From the NCBI GenBank assembly GCA_026545765.1, contig JAIFAC010000049.1, positions 125,389-189,388 of the forward strand: DNA of 64,000 nucleotides, written 5' to 3'. The translations under genes and the position numbers were made by a program. Positions 1 through 12,233 of this stretch are shown one piece after another. The stretch is from Plantago major. Its lineage: Eukaryota > Streptophyta > Magnoliopsida > Lamiales > Plantaginaceae. How positions within the stretch are numbered: position 1 is the stretch's first letter; each line of letters starts with the position of its first letter. The notes below the pieces were generated by a model. It was not told the DNA's origin, made no database searches, and saw nothing but the letters and a program-made list of their open reading frames with translations.

Positions 1-3000
1 TATTACGGGTTTCTACCACATTCTCCGTAGGCCCATCTTATCTATTCCTTCTCCGAGCTCAGGTTATGGAAAAGGAATGGAGAAGAGAGTAGCAGCAACA
101 ACTGGTTTTATTTCGGGACAATTCATAATGTTCTTATCCATCTATTACCCGCCAATGCATCTAGCATTGGGTCAACCTCATACAATAACGGTCCTGGCTC
201 TATCATATCTTTTGGTTCATTTGTTCAATGACAAAGACTTTTTGGATAATTAGTCTTCAAGCAGAAAATAACAGAGTAATTTCAGAACTCAAAGAGTATT
301 CGTGAATAATCTCATTTTTCAATTATTCCATCATTATTTGTTTCAAGTTCAATGTTAGCCAGATTAGTAAATGTTTATCTCTTCCGATGCAACAATAAGA
401 TCTTATTTCTAACAAGTAGTTTTGTTGGTTGGTTAATTGGTTGGGTAATTTGTCATATTTTATTCAGGAAATGGCTTGGATCGGGATTAGTCTGATCCAG
501 CAAAATAATTTGATTAAATCGAATAAGTTCATTAGATCAAATAAGTACCTAGTGGCAAAAATTCGAATTCTGATATTTAGTATTCTCTTATTAATGACCT
601 GCGCCTACTCTTAAGCAGAATACCGTTCCCCATCAAACCTCAACAAAAACGGAAGAAATAGATGTAGAAATAGAAACATCCGATGAAGAAGATCCTTCTT
701 CTTTCCGAAGAAAGGGCGGATCCGAACAAAATCGATGAAACGGAAGAAATTCGAGTGAATAGCAATAAAATCATGAAAATTCTACCATTTTTCCGAAAAA
801 TGGCAATAACGACCCTTTTTTCTTTGAAAAAAATCTTGCCACTCTTCTTTTCGATTTCAATCAGTGGAATCGACCCCTTCGCTACATAAAAAACGAGAAA
901 TTTGAACAAGCTATCCGAAATGAAATGTCACATTATTTTTTTGACCGATGTAAAAGTGATGGAAAATATCGAATGACTGTTACGTGTCCTGCTAGTATAT
1001 CGATTTTTTGGAAAGGCTAAAAGAAGGCTGTTATCCCTGAACTGTGGCCTTATTTCTTCGATGATAATCCACCGACCCATACGATTTTTGGATTTTACCA
1101 ACGAAAAAAAAGAAAGAAAAGAAAAAAAAGCATTTCTAAATCGAATCAAATCTCTCGAGAAAAAATCTAGTTTTTTGAATAGACTCGAAACAAGAACTCG
1201 ATTATGTAATGATGATTCTAGAAACAAATACTTACCAAAAAGGTATGATCCTTTATTGAGCGGATCGCGTCGAAAAACAATCGAAAAAAATGCAATCCTG
1301 AAAAAAACTTCGAAAAAAAAATTTTTTCAAAATTTTCGGATAAATAAATTGCATCAAATCCTCGTTCCGTACACCGATAAACTAGGAGAATTTATAGAGA
1401 TACAGAATAAAGAGCGAAAGATTTATGCGGAGGATATCAAAAATGAGGAATTACCGATCATTGACAAGATCGTTGACACGGTCATTGAAAAGTTTCTTCC
1501 TCCCGTCGTTGATACTTTTCGCCTTGTGCTCAACACTCACAAATGGATTTGTTTGGCTCGGTTACAGGCTATTGTCGCGGGAAATATCCACTACGCGATA
1601 GCTGTGCAATGTACGTTTTGGAGGCATACAGCTCCTGGTACCTCTTATTTGTCTAATTTGATAGGCTTCAGGAATTTAAAGAATGTGTCTAAATGTTATG
1701 AAGACATTCTATCGAAATCCCATTTTAATTGGAATCTTTGATGAGGACTGGTTACGCACATGTGAGGTATGAACATATGGGTTATCTGGGAGACTTTATT
1801 CGGAAAATAGAGTACGCTCTAGAAGAAAACTAGACGAGTATTACGCTTACCTAAACTTTGGCTGTGGCTTCTAGTTACTTCTTGGTATACCCTTGATTGG
1901 CTAGATCAAAATTATTATCAGAATAAGAAAAGTTCGAAAAGAAAAGTCCGAAAAAGAAAAGTTCGAAAAGAAAAGTTCGAAAGACCAAAGGCAGAAAGAG
2001 CAAAATTAGAAAAGTTAAAAGAAAACATGAAATGCTTTTTAAAAAAGTCTTATTTTTCCTACATGATGATGCTAATGATGCTAATAGTCAAAACAGAAAC
2101 ATAAGTCAAAATAAAATAAACGAAATCAGTAAAAAATTCCTCGATGGGAATACAAATTAATCACTGAGTTAGAATAACAATCAGAGAATTTCAAGATATT
2201 CCGAAGATTTTGAAATTCGTTCAAGAGAAGCCAAAGAGGTAGTGATTTTACTGATATCAAAGATGATAAAGATGATCCTGATGAAATGGAAGAGATGTCT
2301 ACGACACGCTATTTAGAACAACCGGACTTTGATCGAGATCTAATCAAGGGTTCAGTGGGCGCAAAGGCGCAAAGTAGTTATTTGAAAGTGTTTCAAGGAA
2401 ATGCGCATTCCCTTTGTGTACAGAATCAAAAATCCATTTTCTTTCTTTAACATCTAATATGTTTGAATTGATTAAATCCATTTTTAGAAATAGGGTGGAA
2501 AGGAAGCATTCCAAATTGTAGAGTCTACAAACGAACAAACAAAAGAGAAGAAAATAGAATAGAAATAGAAGACGAAGACGAAGAAAAAGAGATGGAGATA
2601 CTAGAGGAAGAGGCGCGAATGAAGATAGCGGAAGTTAGATAATGCCCATACTTATGGGCAAGGAATAAGAGCTTGTTTGTTGCTAATTCAATCTATTTTA
2701 GAAAATATATTCTTACCTTCGTTTATAATTGCAAAAATCTTGGCGTATATCCCTATCCCAACGTCCTGAATGGTCTGAGGATTTTCGGAATGGAATAGAG
2801 AGATGCATCTTAAATGTACTTATAATGGAACGCCATTATCAGAAACAGAATTGCCTGAAAATTGGTTCATAGAAGGTCTTCAGATCAAAATATTATTCTT
2901 TCCGTCTGAAACCTTCGCACAAACGCAAATTAAGATCTTATCAAGAAAAGAGGATTTCCGTTTTAACGGTTTTGGACCGAAGCTAAACATCCTTTTGGTT

Positions 3001-5653
3001 TTCCTGAAAACGACCTTCCTTTGGAAACCTGTTTTGAAAGAACTGGGAAAAAGTTCGAAAAATGAAAAGAACTATTTCAAAGGAAAAAAATACTTGCAAA
3101 AGTTTCCAAAGAAAACCCAATTCAATTAAGAAAAGTAGAAATCTATGAATCGAATGAAATTCAAGAAGAAAAGATTCCATAATTAGCAATCAAATAATTA
3201 ACTAATCTTTTGGTCAAACAGTATCGCCGGGTTTGACAAATTCTTCATTGACAGAAAAAATAAAAGATCTGACTGAGCGAATAGGGAAAATTAGAAATCA
3301 AATAGAAAGAATAGAAAGAATTAGAAAGAAGAAAAGGAAAATGATACTAGTCCTAACAAAACATTTAATGCTAAATTTTAGAAAATGGAAAATATTCAAA
3401 AGAAGAACTGTTCGATTCATTTCTAAATTTCCTTTATTTGAAAATTTTCATTGAACTACTATCTCGGCACAGATTTTTTCTAGGAGTGAATGGAAACTAT
3501 CAGGGTATGGAAATCTACTATCTATTATATAGAAGAGTTTGTTTTATTTAGTAAATTTTATTTACTAAGGATATGGAAATTGATTTTATATATTATGTTT
3601 GAAGGTTGGTTTAAGATCTATTATATTTTACTTTGTATTGTACGTGATATACGGTTTCTTTTAAATTTTGTTGTAGATCATTCAAATTTGATATTTCTAC
3701 TCAAATTAGGTTAAGAACCCTAATTGACAAAATGATGAATAACTGCATAGAGCTAATTTTTCTATCCCTGACCTAACATTTAAGAATACTAGTAGTAATA
3801 AAAAAAAGAAAATCTCATTCCCTTTAAAAATCCTTGATAAGATTAGGATATGAAAAGCAATTTACATATTTTTTTGACTTATCTTGCGTATCACAAGCCT
3901 ATGTATTTTACAAATTATCCCAAATGCAAGTTAGTAATTTGTATAAATTAAGACCTGTTCTTCAATATCAAGGAATCTCTTTGTTTCTTAAGCCCGAAAT
4001 AAAGGATTCTTTGAAAACAAGGAATGGTTCATTCAAAATTAAAATTAAATGATAAGAAACTTAGGAATTATGAACAAAATCAATGGAAAAGTGGTTAAGA
4101 GGGTATTCTCCATACAATTTATCGTCGATCATATGGTCGAGATTAATGCCTGAAAAATGGCGAAATACTTCCCATTGTATAGCTACAAAGGAAAATTACA
4201 AATGCAATTCATATGAAACAGACCAAGTAAGGATTCAAAAAAAAGGGAAGTATACAAATTAGCGAATCAAAAGAAAATTTTCACAAATCTTATCGATATG
4301 ATCTTTAGCAAATAAATTTCTTAACTCGAAAAATTTCAAGGAAATAAGAACGAGAGCTTTGTAACACGCACAAGGACCCACTTTATGATATTCTGAAACC
4401 ACCCCTATCTATAATTATGTGGATATGCTAGCTGTGGAAAAAATGGTAAATAGAAAATATTTGCGTTGGAAAAGTTTGTATCGTAAAGAAAAGTGGATAT
4501 TGAGTCCTGTATCACGATCGATGCCAACAGGAATCCAAATATTCAACGGAACTAATAAGTATTTTCAAATATCTATTAAAAATGGATATTCTGAAATTTG
4601 TTATTTTAGGCTTCCAGACAATCTCCCAAAATTCCACAACGTTTTTGTTGATTGATGGAATGAATGAAAGAATGCTAAATTATTCTATCTCGAATCTAGA
4701 GGGTTGGTTCTTCCCAGAATTGGTCTTATTTCATCAGGCATATAAGACCAAACCTTGGTTTAGACCAAATCAATTACTTTTAAATCGAAATGGAAATGAA
4801 AATAGTAGTGAAAAGAAAAAAGAAAATTCAAAAAAGCAAGGAAATCAAGAAGAACCCAAAAAGGAGAAGATTTTGGATCTGTTCTGTCACAAGAAAAATC
4901 TAGTGAAGAAAATTCTGTAAAATTGGACAGGAAAAAGAAGAAAAGAAAAAGTCAACTAGATTCCTTCCTGGAACGTTATTTACTTTTTCAATGTAAATGG
5001 TGGGACAGTACTTTGGACGAAAATTGATGAATAATATTGAGGTCTACTGTCTCTGCTTAGACTAATGGACCCAAGAAAATTCTCTTATCTTCAATTCAAA
5101 CAAGAGAAATCGATTTGGATAGACTGACGATTCAAACTAGTCTAACTCATGCGGAATTACTGAAGAAGGAATATTGATTATAGAACCCATTCGTCTGTTT
5201 GGAAAATTGATGGACAACTCTTGATGTATCAAACCATAAGTACTTCGTTGGTTGATAAGAGGCACCAAACAAATCCAAAATACCAAGAAGAAAGGTATGT
5301 TTCTAAGAATCATTTTGATTTCTTATTCCTGAAAATATTTTATCGTTTCGACATCGTAGAAAATTGAGAATTCTAATTTCATTGAATTCAAAGTATCGAA
5401 ACGATGAAAATAGAAATCTCCTATTTTGGAACGAAAAGAACAGAAAAACAGCAACCAAGCTTCGCCTGAGAATAAAGGTCTTAATATAGAAGAAAATGCA
5501 TTAATGAAATTAAAGCTCTTTCTTTGGCCTAATTATCGATTAGAAGATTTGGCCTGTATGAATCGGTATTGGTTTAATACCAACAATGGCAGTCGTTTCA
5601 GTATGTTAAGGATACATCTATATCCACGATTGAAAATGGAAAATTGTAGATAG
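1..5653 (+). pseudogene. ycf1: ycf1 (TIC214) pseudogene, 5' end outside window
   Basis: Functional Ycf1/Tic214 is a very large plastid inner-envelope protein linked to the TIC translocon. The first 250 bases encode its membrane-embedded N-terminus, including a [14 protein letters not shown]-like stretch, and the frame should begin just upstream of base 1. The lysine- and glutamate-rich middle is spread over all three frames (open pieces at 1061-1741, 2803-3129, 4419-4655 and 4582-4920). The conserved C-terminus is clear at 5,492-5,640, with the motif [20 protein letters not shown]. Many frameshifts and stops make it non-coding. It lies upstream of rps15 in the usual plastid order. Identity is certain; internal boundaries of the breaks are not. 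Confidence 0.92.
1928..1982 (+). repeat. Short tandem repeat within ycf1
   Basis: About four imperfect copies of a 14-16 base unit of the form AAAAGTTCGAAAAG stand in tandem. In a live ycf1 such units code for lysine-rich repeats, and ycf1 is known for length variation by this kind of repeat. Confidence 0.8.
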
Positions 5654-5656
5654 AAT

Positions 5657-5704
5657 TATACCCGTCTATCATATAGAATAGAAAGTATATGATAGACGGG
5701 TATA
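5657..5704. terminator. Perfect 18-bp inverted repeat downstream of ycf1
   Basis: The arms at 5657-5674 and 5687-5704 are perfect reverse complements with a 12-base loop, beginning four bases after the ycf1 stop. In plastids such stem-loops stabilise mRNA 3' ends rather than terminate transcription. The remaining spacer up to rps15 (5705-6059) is AT-rich and I see no gene in it. Confidence 0.75.
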
Positions 5705-6059
5705 TATGAAAATAGGAAAATATAGGTATGGGGTATAGGGTATATGAAAGAAATATGCGACCACACATTTGAGTCTTCCTTTCATGGATATATCCAATAT
5801 TAAAATGAATAATGTAGGACTTCAATCTCGAAATGAATCAATAGAACTTTTTTTTTAGGTCTAAACCCTTCAATGGAATGGACTACCTTTTCACTCTCTA
5901 TCTCAATCCGATTCCAGTTTGGATGGATTGATTTGAATTCAGAAAAGGAGAAGTTTTCAAATAACTTGGAATTAGATTTTGTATATACCAATTCAAATTA
6001 ATGGCATTATTATTACTGATCGGTAAAATCCATATCTTTCAAAGGAAGGGGAATTTTCT

Positions 6060-6330
6060 ATGGTAAAAATTCATTCATTTCGGTTATTTCAAAAAGAAAA
6101 CACAGAAAACAGGGGGTCTGTTGAATTTCAAGTATTCACTTTCACCACTAAGATAAGTAAACTTACTGCATTTGGAATTACACAAAAAAGACTCTTCATC
6201 TCAGAGAGGTTTGCGGAAAATTTTGGGAAAACGTCAACGACTACTGGCCTATTTGTCAAAAAAAAATAGAGAACGTTATAAAGAATTAATTGGCGAGTTA
6301 GATATTCGAGAGATAAAACCGTTAACTTGA
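6060..6330 (+). pseudogene. rps15: rps15 pseudogene, plastid ribosomal protein uS15
   Basis: This is the plastid small-subunit protein S15. The frame from ATG 6060 reads MVKIHSFRLFQKE and then NRGSVEFQVFTFT, typical of plastid S15. The later SERF..NFGKTS and REIKP parts lie in shifted frames, and the expected stop is TGA at 6328-6330. The total length is close to the family's roughly 90 codons, but at least two frameshifts break it. It stands between ycf1 and ndhH as in plastids. Confidence 0.9.
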
Positions 6331-6427
6331 AGCCTAATACCATTTGCACTTTTATTCGTTTTCATTTTGACGAACTCTTCTTTTTACGTTCAAACAATGC
6401 ATGGAAGAATGACTCGGGAAAAAACTT

Positions 6428-7603
6428 ATGATTGCACCAACTACAAGAAAAGACCTCATGATAGTAAATATGGGTTCTCACCACCCATCAATGAACGGCG
6501 TTCTTCGGCTGATCGTGACTCTCGATGGGGAAGATGTTATAGACTGTGAACCAATATTGGGTTATTTACATAGAGGTATGGAGAAAATTGCGGAAAATCG
6601 AACAATTATACAATAATTGAATTATGTAACGCGTTGGGATTATTTAGCGACTATGTTCACAGAAGCAATAACCGTAAACGCACCCGAACAGCTAGGCAAT
6701 ATTCAAGTCCCTAAAAGGGCTAGCTATATAAGAACTATTATGTTGGAATTGAGTCGTATCGCTTCTCATTTGTTATGGCTCGGCCCTTTTATGGCAGATA
6801 TCGGGGCACAGACCCCTTTCTTCTATATTTTTAGAGAACGAGAATTGATATATGACCTATTCGAAGCTGCTACCGGTATGCGTATGATGCATAATTATTT
6901 TCGTATCGGAGGAGTAGCTGCCGATTTACCTCATGGTTGGGTAGATAAATGTTTGGAATTTTGCGATTATTTTTTAATCGGCGTTGCTGAATATCAAAAA
7001 CTTATTACACGGAATCCTATTTTTTTAGAACGAGTTGAAGGCATAGGCATTATTCAGGCAGAAGAAGCACTAAATTGGGGTTTATCAGGCCCAATGCTAC
7101 GAGCTTCCGGAATAGAATGGGATCTTCGTAAAGTTGATCGTTATGAGTGTTACGACGAATTTGATTGGGAGGTTCACTGGCAAAAAGAGGGGGATTCATT
7201 AGCTCGTTATTTAGTACGAATGGGTGAAATGGCAGAATCCGTAAAAATTCTTCAACAGGCCTTAGAGGGAATTCCTGGAGGGCCATATGAAAATTTAGAA
7301 ATACGACGCTTTGATAGAATAAAACCCGGAATGGAAATGATTTTGACTATCGATTTATTAGTAAAAACCTTCTCCAACGTTTGAATTGCCCAAGCAAGAA
7401 CTTTATGTAAGAGTCGAAGCCCCAAAAGGAATTGGGAATTTTTCTGATAGGAGATCAGAGTGTTTTTCCTGAGATGGAAAATTCGACCACCGGGTTTTAT
7501 CAACTTGCAAATTCTTCCTCAGTTAGTTAAAAGAATGAAATTGGCTGATATTATGACGATACTAGGTAGCATAGATATCATTATGGGAGAAGTCGATCGT
7601 TGA
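6428..7603 (+). pseudogene. ndhH: ndhH pseudogene, copy 1 (near full length)
   Basis: NdhH is the 49-kDa-type subunit of the plastid NDH complex in thylakoids. ATG 6428 begins [20 protein letters not shown], and the stop TGA is at 7601-7603, so the span matches the usual length of about 393 codons. A TAA stop falls at 6614-6616, after which the frame is open to 7384 with the conserved [19 protein letters not shown] region. Near 7325 a frameshift throws the C-terminal third out of frame. It is followed one base later by the ndhA start, as in plastids. A second, inverted copy lies at 20,389-21,499. Confidence 0.95.
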
Positions 7604-7604
7604 A

Positions 7605-8462
7605 ATGATAATTGATACAACAGAACTACAAGCTATCCACTTTTTCCGGATTTGAATCCTTAACAGAAGTCTATGGGATACTATGGACACTTATCCCTAT
7701 TTTGACTCTTGTATTAGGAATCACACTAGGTGTACTAGTAATTGTTTGGTTAGAAAGAGAAATATCTGCAGGAATACAACAACGTATTGGACCTGAATAT
7801 GCCGGGCCTTTGGGAATTCTTCAAGCTCTAGCAGATGGGACAAAATTACTTTTCAAAGAGAATCTTCTTCCATCTAGAGGAGATACTCGTTTATTCAATA
7901 TTGGGCCATCCATAGCAGTGATATCCATTTTACTAAGTTATTCAGTAATTCCTTTTAGTTATCGACTTATTCTAGCCGATCTTAGTATTGGTGTTTTTTA
8001 TGGATCGCCATTTCAAGCCTTGCTCCTGGACTTCTTATGTCGGGATATGGATCAAATAATAAATATTCCTTTAGGTGGATTAAGGGCTGCTGCTCAATCA
8101 ATTAGTTATGAAATACCATTAACTCTATGTGTATTATCAATATCTCTACGTGATTCGGTGAGACATAAACTTTCCATATTTCTTTCTAGCAAGAAAGTTG
8201 AATATCTATTTTTATTCATCGTCGGGTTGATAAACTAAACCGGATAGTTAGATGAGTGAAATCAACGGATTTTATCCATTCAATCTATTTCCTATGTACA
8301 GAATTTCATCAAGAACGAATATCTTTTATTTGGTAATGCCAACCTTTTCGAGAAAATAGTAATCAATTTCTTGAAGTTCAAAGATTCAATTCCAAAGAGA
8401 TTTTTTTATCATATCCTGATTTTTTGCCACATTTAGAATCTTTGTTGAATACTTTCAAAAAT
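7605..8462 (+). pseudogene. ndhA: ndhA pseudogene, copy 1: exon 1 plus shortened group II intron
   Basis: NdhA is a multi-spanning membrane subunit of the NDH complex. Exon 1 runs from ATG 7605 to about 8149 and includes [20 protein letters not shown]. Near 7999-8055 the frame shifts through [19 protein letters not shown]. The intron begins at about 8150 but has lost two bases of the group II 5' boundary compared with the other copy. Only part of the intron remains, with several deletions, and then it jumps to ndhD at about 8463, so exon 2 is absent. The better-preserved inverted copy lies at 18,248-20,387. Confidence 0.93.
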
Positions 8463-8694
8463 TTCTAATGGCAATTGAAAATTATTAACTTTATTTATTT
8501 ATTATCTATGTTACGTCAGATGTTCTATGGATACAAGATATTTAATGTTTCAAATTCCTATTTGTTTGATTCTGACCACGAGAGTTATTTCTTCGATCGT
8601 TATTTTTTACCAATACTAGGTATTGGTATGTACTGATTTCGTTCTTTCACCTCAGTCGAAAAGGTTGAAGCTATTCTATCTAATTTTTTTATAG
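8463..8694 (+). pseudogene. ndhD: ndhD 3'-end fragment, copy 1
   Basis: This fragment matches, in inverted orientation, the 3' end of the ndhD copy at 14,192-14,440, including [19 protein letters not shown] and the terminal codons ending at TAG 8692-8694. It joins directly to the ndhA intron, which is not a plastid arrangement: roughly 4-5 kb (ndhA exon 2 through most of ndhD) is missing between them. Confidence 0.9.
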
Positions 8695-8730
8695 AAAGTT
8701 TGAATGAATTTTACAACCATTTCTTTCATA

Positions 8731-8766
8731 ATGACAAGAAGAAAAGGCCTTTCTTCTTCTTGTCAT
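8731..8766. terminator. Near-palindromic stem-loop between ndhD and ccsA, copy 1
   Basis: ATGACAAGAAGAAAAGG is followed by a near reverse complement. It is the counterpart of the perfect 40-bp palindrome at 14,116-14,155, with a four-base length difference. It marks the convergent 3' ends of ndhD and ccsA. A second arm pair (GTTCTCGCCAGTT type) follows in the spacer 8,767-8,860. Confidence 0.7.
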
Positions 8767-8912
8767 ACGTTGTTGAATTATTTTGAACTGGCGAGAACCC
8801 CAGCGAATCACTAACTATTTGATTCACCTCGTTCTTGCCAGTTCACACCAAATTCTTTGATCGTATATGCACCTTAGACTTTCCTATTCTAAGAACCCCA
8901 CATTCCATTCCA

Positions 8913-9196
8913 CTATAATGAAAATGAACCATAACTATGTAGTCCTATTCCTAATAAATTAACCCCAAAATAGCATATCCAAATTATAAGAAATCCAATA
9001 GACGCCACAATTGCTGAATTTCTACCTTCCATTTTTGATTTGTTCGAGTATGCAAACAAATTGCGAACACCAGCCAAGTAATAAAAGCCCAAGTTTCTTT
9101 GGGTCCCAACCCAATAGGATCCCCACGCTTCGTTAGCCCACACGGCTCCAGAAAGAATTCCTATGGTTAAAAAGATAAATCCTAGACTAATGTTGG
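8913..9196 (-). pseudogene. ccsA: ccsA 3'-end fragment, copy 1
   Basis: CcsA acts in c-type cytochrome biogenesis, as a haem handler in the thylakoid membrane. The minus frame reads [20 protein letters not shown], then the tryptophan-rich haem-handling (WWD-type) segment, slightly altered, then [11 protein letters not shown] and the stop at 8913-8915. Homology to ccsA ends at about 9196, where the sequence continues into the ndhF 3' end on the same strand. The resulting open frame 8913-9239 is a chimera created by the rearrangement. Confidence 0.88.
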
Positions 9197-11384
9197 ATTT
9201 ATCCCAACAAAAAAGAGGAAGAAGACGAAGGAAACACAAGAGAAATAGAAAAATATAAAACGAATGTTTCCGGGTCCTACCAATTTTAAGGGTGAAACGA
9301 TCAAGAAACTTACAAGAGCAACCCCATTGATTAACCCATCAATCACTCGCGTATCAAAAAACCGAGTGGATTGAGAAAATCTTCATCATAGAAAGCCAAA
9401 ACTTGATAAAAACATCTATAAAAGCACGATTATATGACCAATTGTAAAACCATAGACAATTTTGTCCGAACGACTTCTTTTGAAGTTATTAAGACAAAGA
9501 AATTTATTAAATCAAAATTTTGAAGGTGAAAAATGGGTTTATATAAAAAAGAAGCTATAAGTATCCCCCAAAAGCTATACTAACGGAAAAATGGCATCTT
9601 TTCCAAATTCATAGAAATCAGTAAAACTTTGACTGTTGATGTAAAAGGTCGATAGACGGAGCTAACAATTTACCTATTATATCGAGATCTCCGGGAATTC
9701 CTTCTGATTAAAAGGAATTCCAGAGATCCAACAAACAAAGTAAATAGAACTAATATAAATAAAGGAAATAAATATAGTATTGTCCGATTCATGGGGTATA
9801 GAGAAATTTTTTATTTTCAAAATGCAAAATATTAATAAAAGATTGTTCTGCATTTTTTTTAGATTCTCATTACTTGATATGTTTTTTTTTTAAAAAGACA
9901 AACTTCCATTTTTCATTCTTAATAAACGAAAATTTTGTGAATTTTTTTGAATACCTTTACCCCATATAGATATTAAATATAGAGCCGAATTTTTTTACCA
10001 TTATAATTTTGAAAATAAACATTTAAATGCCCTCAAAATTAAGTAAATAGATGTTAAACATATAAAATGACGTTAATCATGCCGAGGCCCAAGCTATAAT
10101 TGAGAAAATATTCGAATAAAACAAACTATCATTAAGAATTTCATCTTTAGACCAAAAACAAGCAAGAGGGGAATACCACAAAGTGAAAGTGTACCTAACA
10201 AAAAAGATGTTTTGGTAATAGGAGTATATTTTGTTAACCCACCCATAAGAACCATATTTTGACTTTTATCCGGAGAATATCCAACAACAGTTTCCATTGA
10301 ATGAATAACAGATCCAGACCCTAAAAATAATAATGCTTTTGAATAAGCATGAGTAATCAAATGAAATAAAGCACTTCGGTAAGACCCCATTCCTAGAGCT
10401 AACATCATATAACCCAATTGAGACATTGTCGAATAGGCTAAACCCTTCTTAATGTCTTTTTGAGCAAGAGCTAAAGTAGCTCCTAATAATACTGTTATTA
10501 TACCTATCAACGAGATAAAATTCATTATAGGGTATAACTATAAAAAGAGGAAGAAGACGAGCTACAAGAAAAATACCTGCTGCCACCATAGTAGCAGCGT
10601 GTATAAGAGCTGAAATGGGAGTGGGTCCTTCCATAGCATCGGCTAACCATACATGAAGAGGAAATTGTGCAGATTTAGCAACTGCACCAGCAAATAATAG
10701 AGCAGCACACAATGTAACAAAGGGAGAATTTACTTCATTATTTAAAATCAAGTTATTGAATATTTTGAATAAATCCCTAAATTCAAAACTACCGGTTATC
10801 CAATAAAAACCCAAAATTCCTAATAATAAACCAAAATCTCCTACACGATTTGTTACAAATGCCTTTTGGCAAGCATTTGCGGCAAGAGGTCTTGTGAACC
10901 AAAAACCTATTAATAGATAGGAACACACCCCAACCAATTCCCAAAAAATATAAATTTGTATCAAATTGGAACTAGTAACTAATCCCAACATTGAAGTACT
11001 GAAAACTCATATAGCAAAAATCTCAAGTAGCCTTGATCGTGAACCATATAATTATCACTATAAATAAGAACCATAATTCCAACAGTAGTGATTAACATTG
11101 ACATAATAGAAGTACGTGGATCGATCAAGTAGCCTAATTCTAAAGAAAATCATTATTGAGAGTCCAAGACCAGACATATTGATAGATAAAATTGCTATTT
11201 ATTTGCTGAATAGCCAAATTAGTTGAAAAAGCATGACTATACTTAACAATAAAATACTCGGAAAAGCCCACATACGACGAAGATTTTTGTTGCTGTCGGA
11301 AAAGAAGAAGTCCTACTCCTATTAACATGGGAACTGAAGTGGAACAAAAGGTATGATCCACGCATATTGATATGTCTGTTCCAT
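9197..11384 (-). pseudogene. ndhF: ndhF pseudogene
   Basis: NdhF is the antiporter-like L-type subunit of the NDH complex. The start is ATG at 11382-11384, followed by MEQTYQYAWI-like codons. Conserved parts are open in separate frames at 10449-10991 ([40 protein letters not shown]) and 10094-10525 ([20 protein letters not shown]). The 3' third (9,240-10,090) is heavily eroded, but an [16 protein letters not shown]-like segment is readable near 9,300-9,360. The 3' terminus is fused to the ccsA fragment, so the native stop cannot be set. Several frameshifts and deletions make it non-coding. Confidence 0.92.
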
Positions 11385-12084
11385 AAAAAGTTTTTTCTTA
11401 ATAATTTTTATTCTTATTCCTATTAATGGTTTCCGATTTGCCGGATTTTCTCTTTGAAAAGAGTCAATAAAAAATCAAGATATGCGCGAACCTAAATAGA
11501 ATTTTTGAATTTGTATTTCTTTTATGTATTCTTTTCTAAATACTTCAAATATTCAAATCAAGAAGTTACAGTTGGTCAAATCATAGAAAAAACTTTAAAG
11601 TCTCTTTGAATTTGAAAATCGCGAAGAAAGGATCAAATTAAGTCTTTTTCCGAGTTTGACAAACACTTAAGAAAGTTTTAGTAAACATACTAAAACAGGG
11701 AGTTTTACCTTCCTGGTTTTGAGGTATTGTATATTCCATCTAAATGCAATATGACAATAAAGAGAAGGAAAACTAGTTCATATGCATTTTTGTATATATT
11801 AAGTTCAATGAATTCTTTTCTATTGCATAGGATCTATAAATTGAAAATATCGATTTGAATGGGAAAATTTTAAAGAAACCTATCACTAAAACAATAAAAT
11901 GAAATTTTTTGACATATTTTAAGGATGAAAAAATATTCTTGATTTTGACTACTATATTTTCTTTTTATTTGAAAGAATATTCTAAAAAATATAATGAATT
12001 ATCAAAGGGCTGCTTTTTTTGTAAACACTAAATGTCTTTCACATCCAGCTATACCAATGAGTAATTTCTCAATTTAAAATTGAA
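11385..12084. other. ndhF-rpl32 plastid spacer
   Basis: This is AT-rich plastid intergenic sequence between the divergent ndhF and rpl32 starts. It has many short A/T runs. I see no gene and no confident promoter in it. Confidence 0.75.
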
Positions 12085-12233
12085 ATGGCAGTTCCAAAAA
12101 ACGTACTTCTGCATCAAAAAGCGTATTCGTAAAATTGTTGGAAAAGGAAGGGTATTGGGCAGCGTTAAAAGCCTTTTCCTTGGGAAAATCTTTCACTGGG
12201 AATTCAAAAGTTTTTTGTACAACAAACAAATAA
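12085..12233 (+). pseudogene. rpl32: rpl32 pseudogene, plastid ribosomal protein bL32
   Basis: ATG 12085 begins MAVPK. Two shortened A-runs shift the frame almost at once. The remaining codons read in other frames as SKKRIRK-, a [14 protein letters not shown]-like part and a terminal FFVQQTNK before TAA 12231-12233. The span of 149 bp is not a multiple of three. Position upstream of trnL-UAG is the usual plastid one. Confidence 0.88.

Noticed and set aside
1061-1741. A stand-alone novel 226-codon gene
   Set aside because: Upstream and downstream text belongs to ycf1 on the same strand. It is kept only as an unexplained stretch within the pseudogene.
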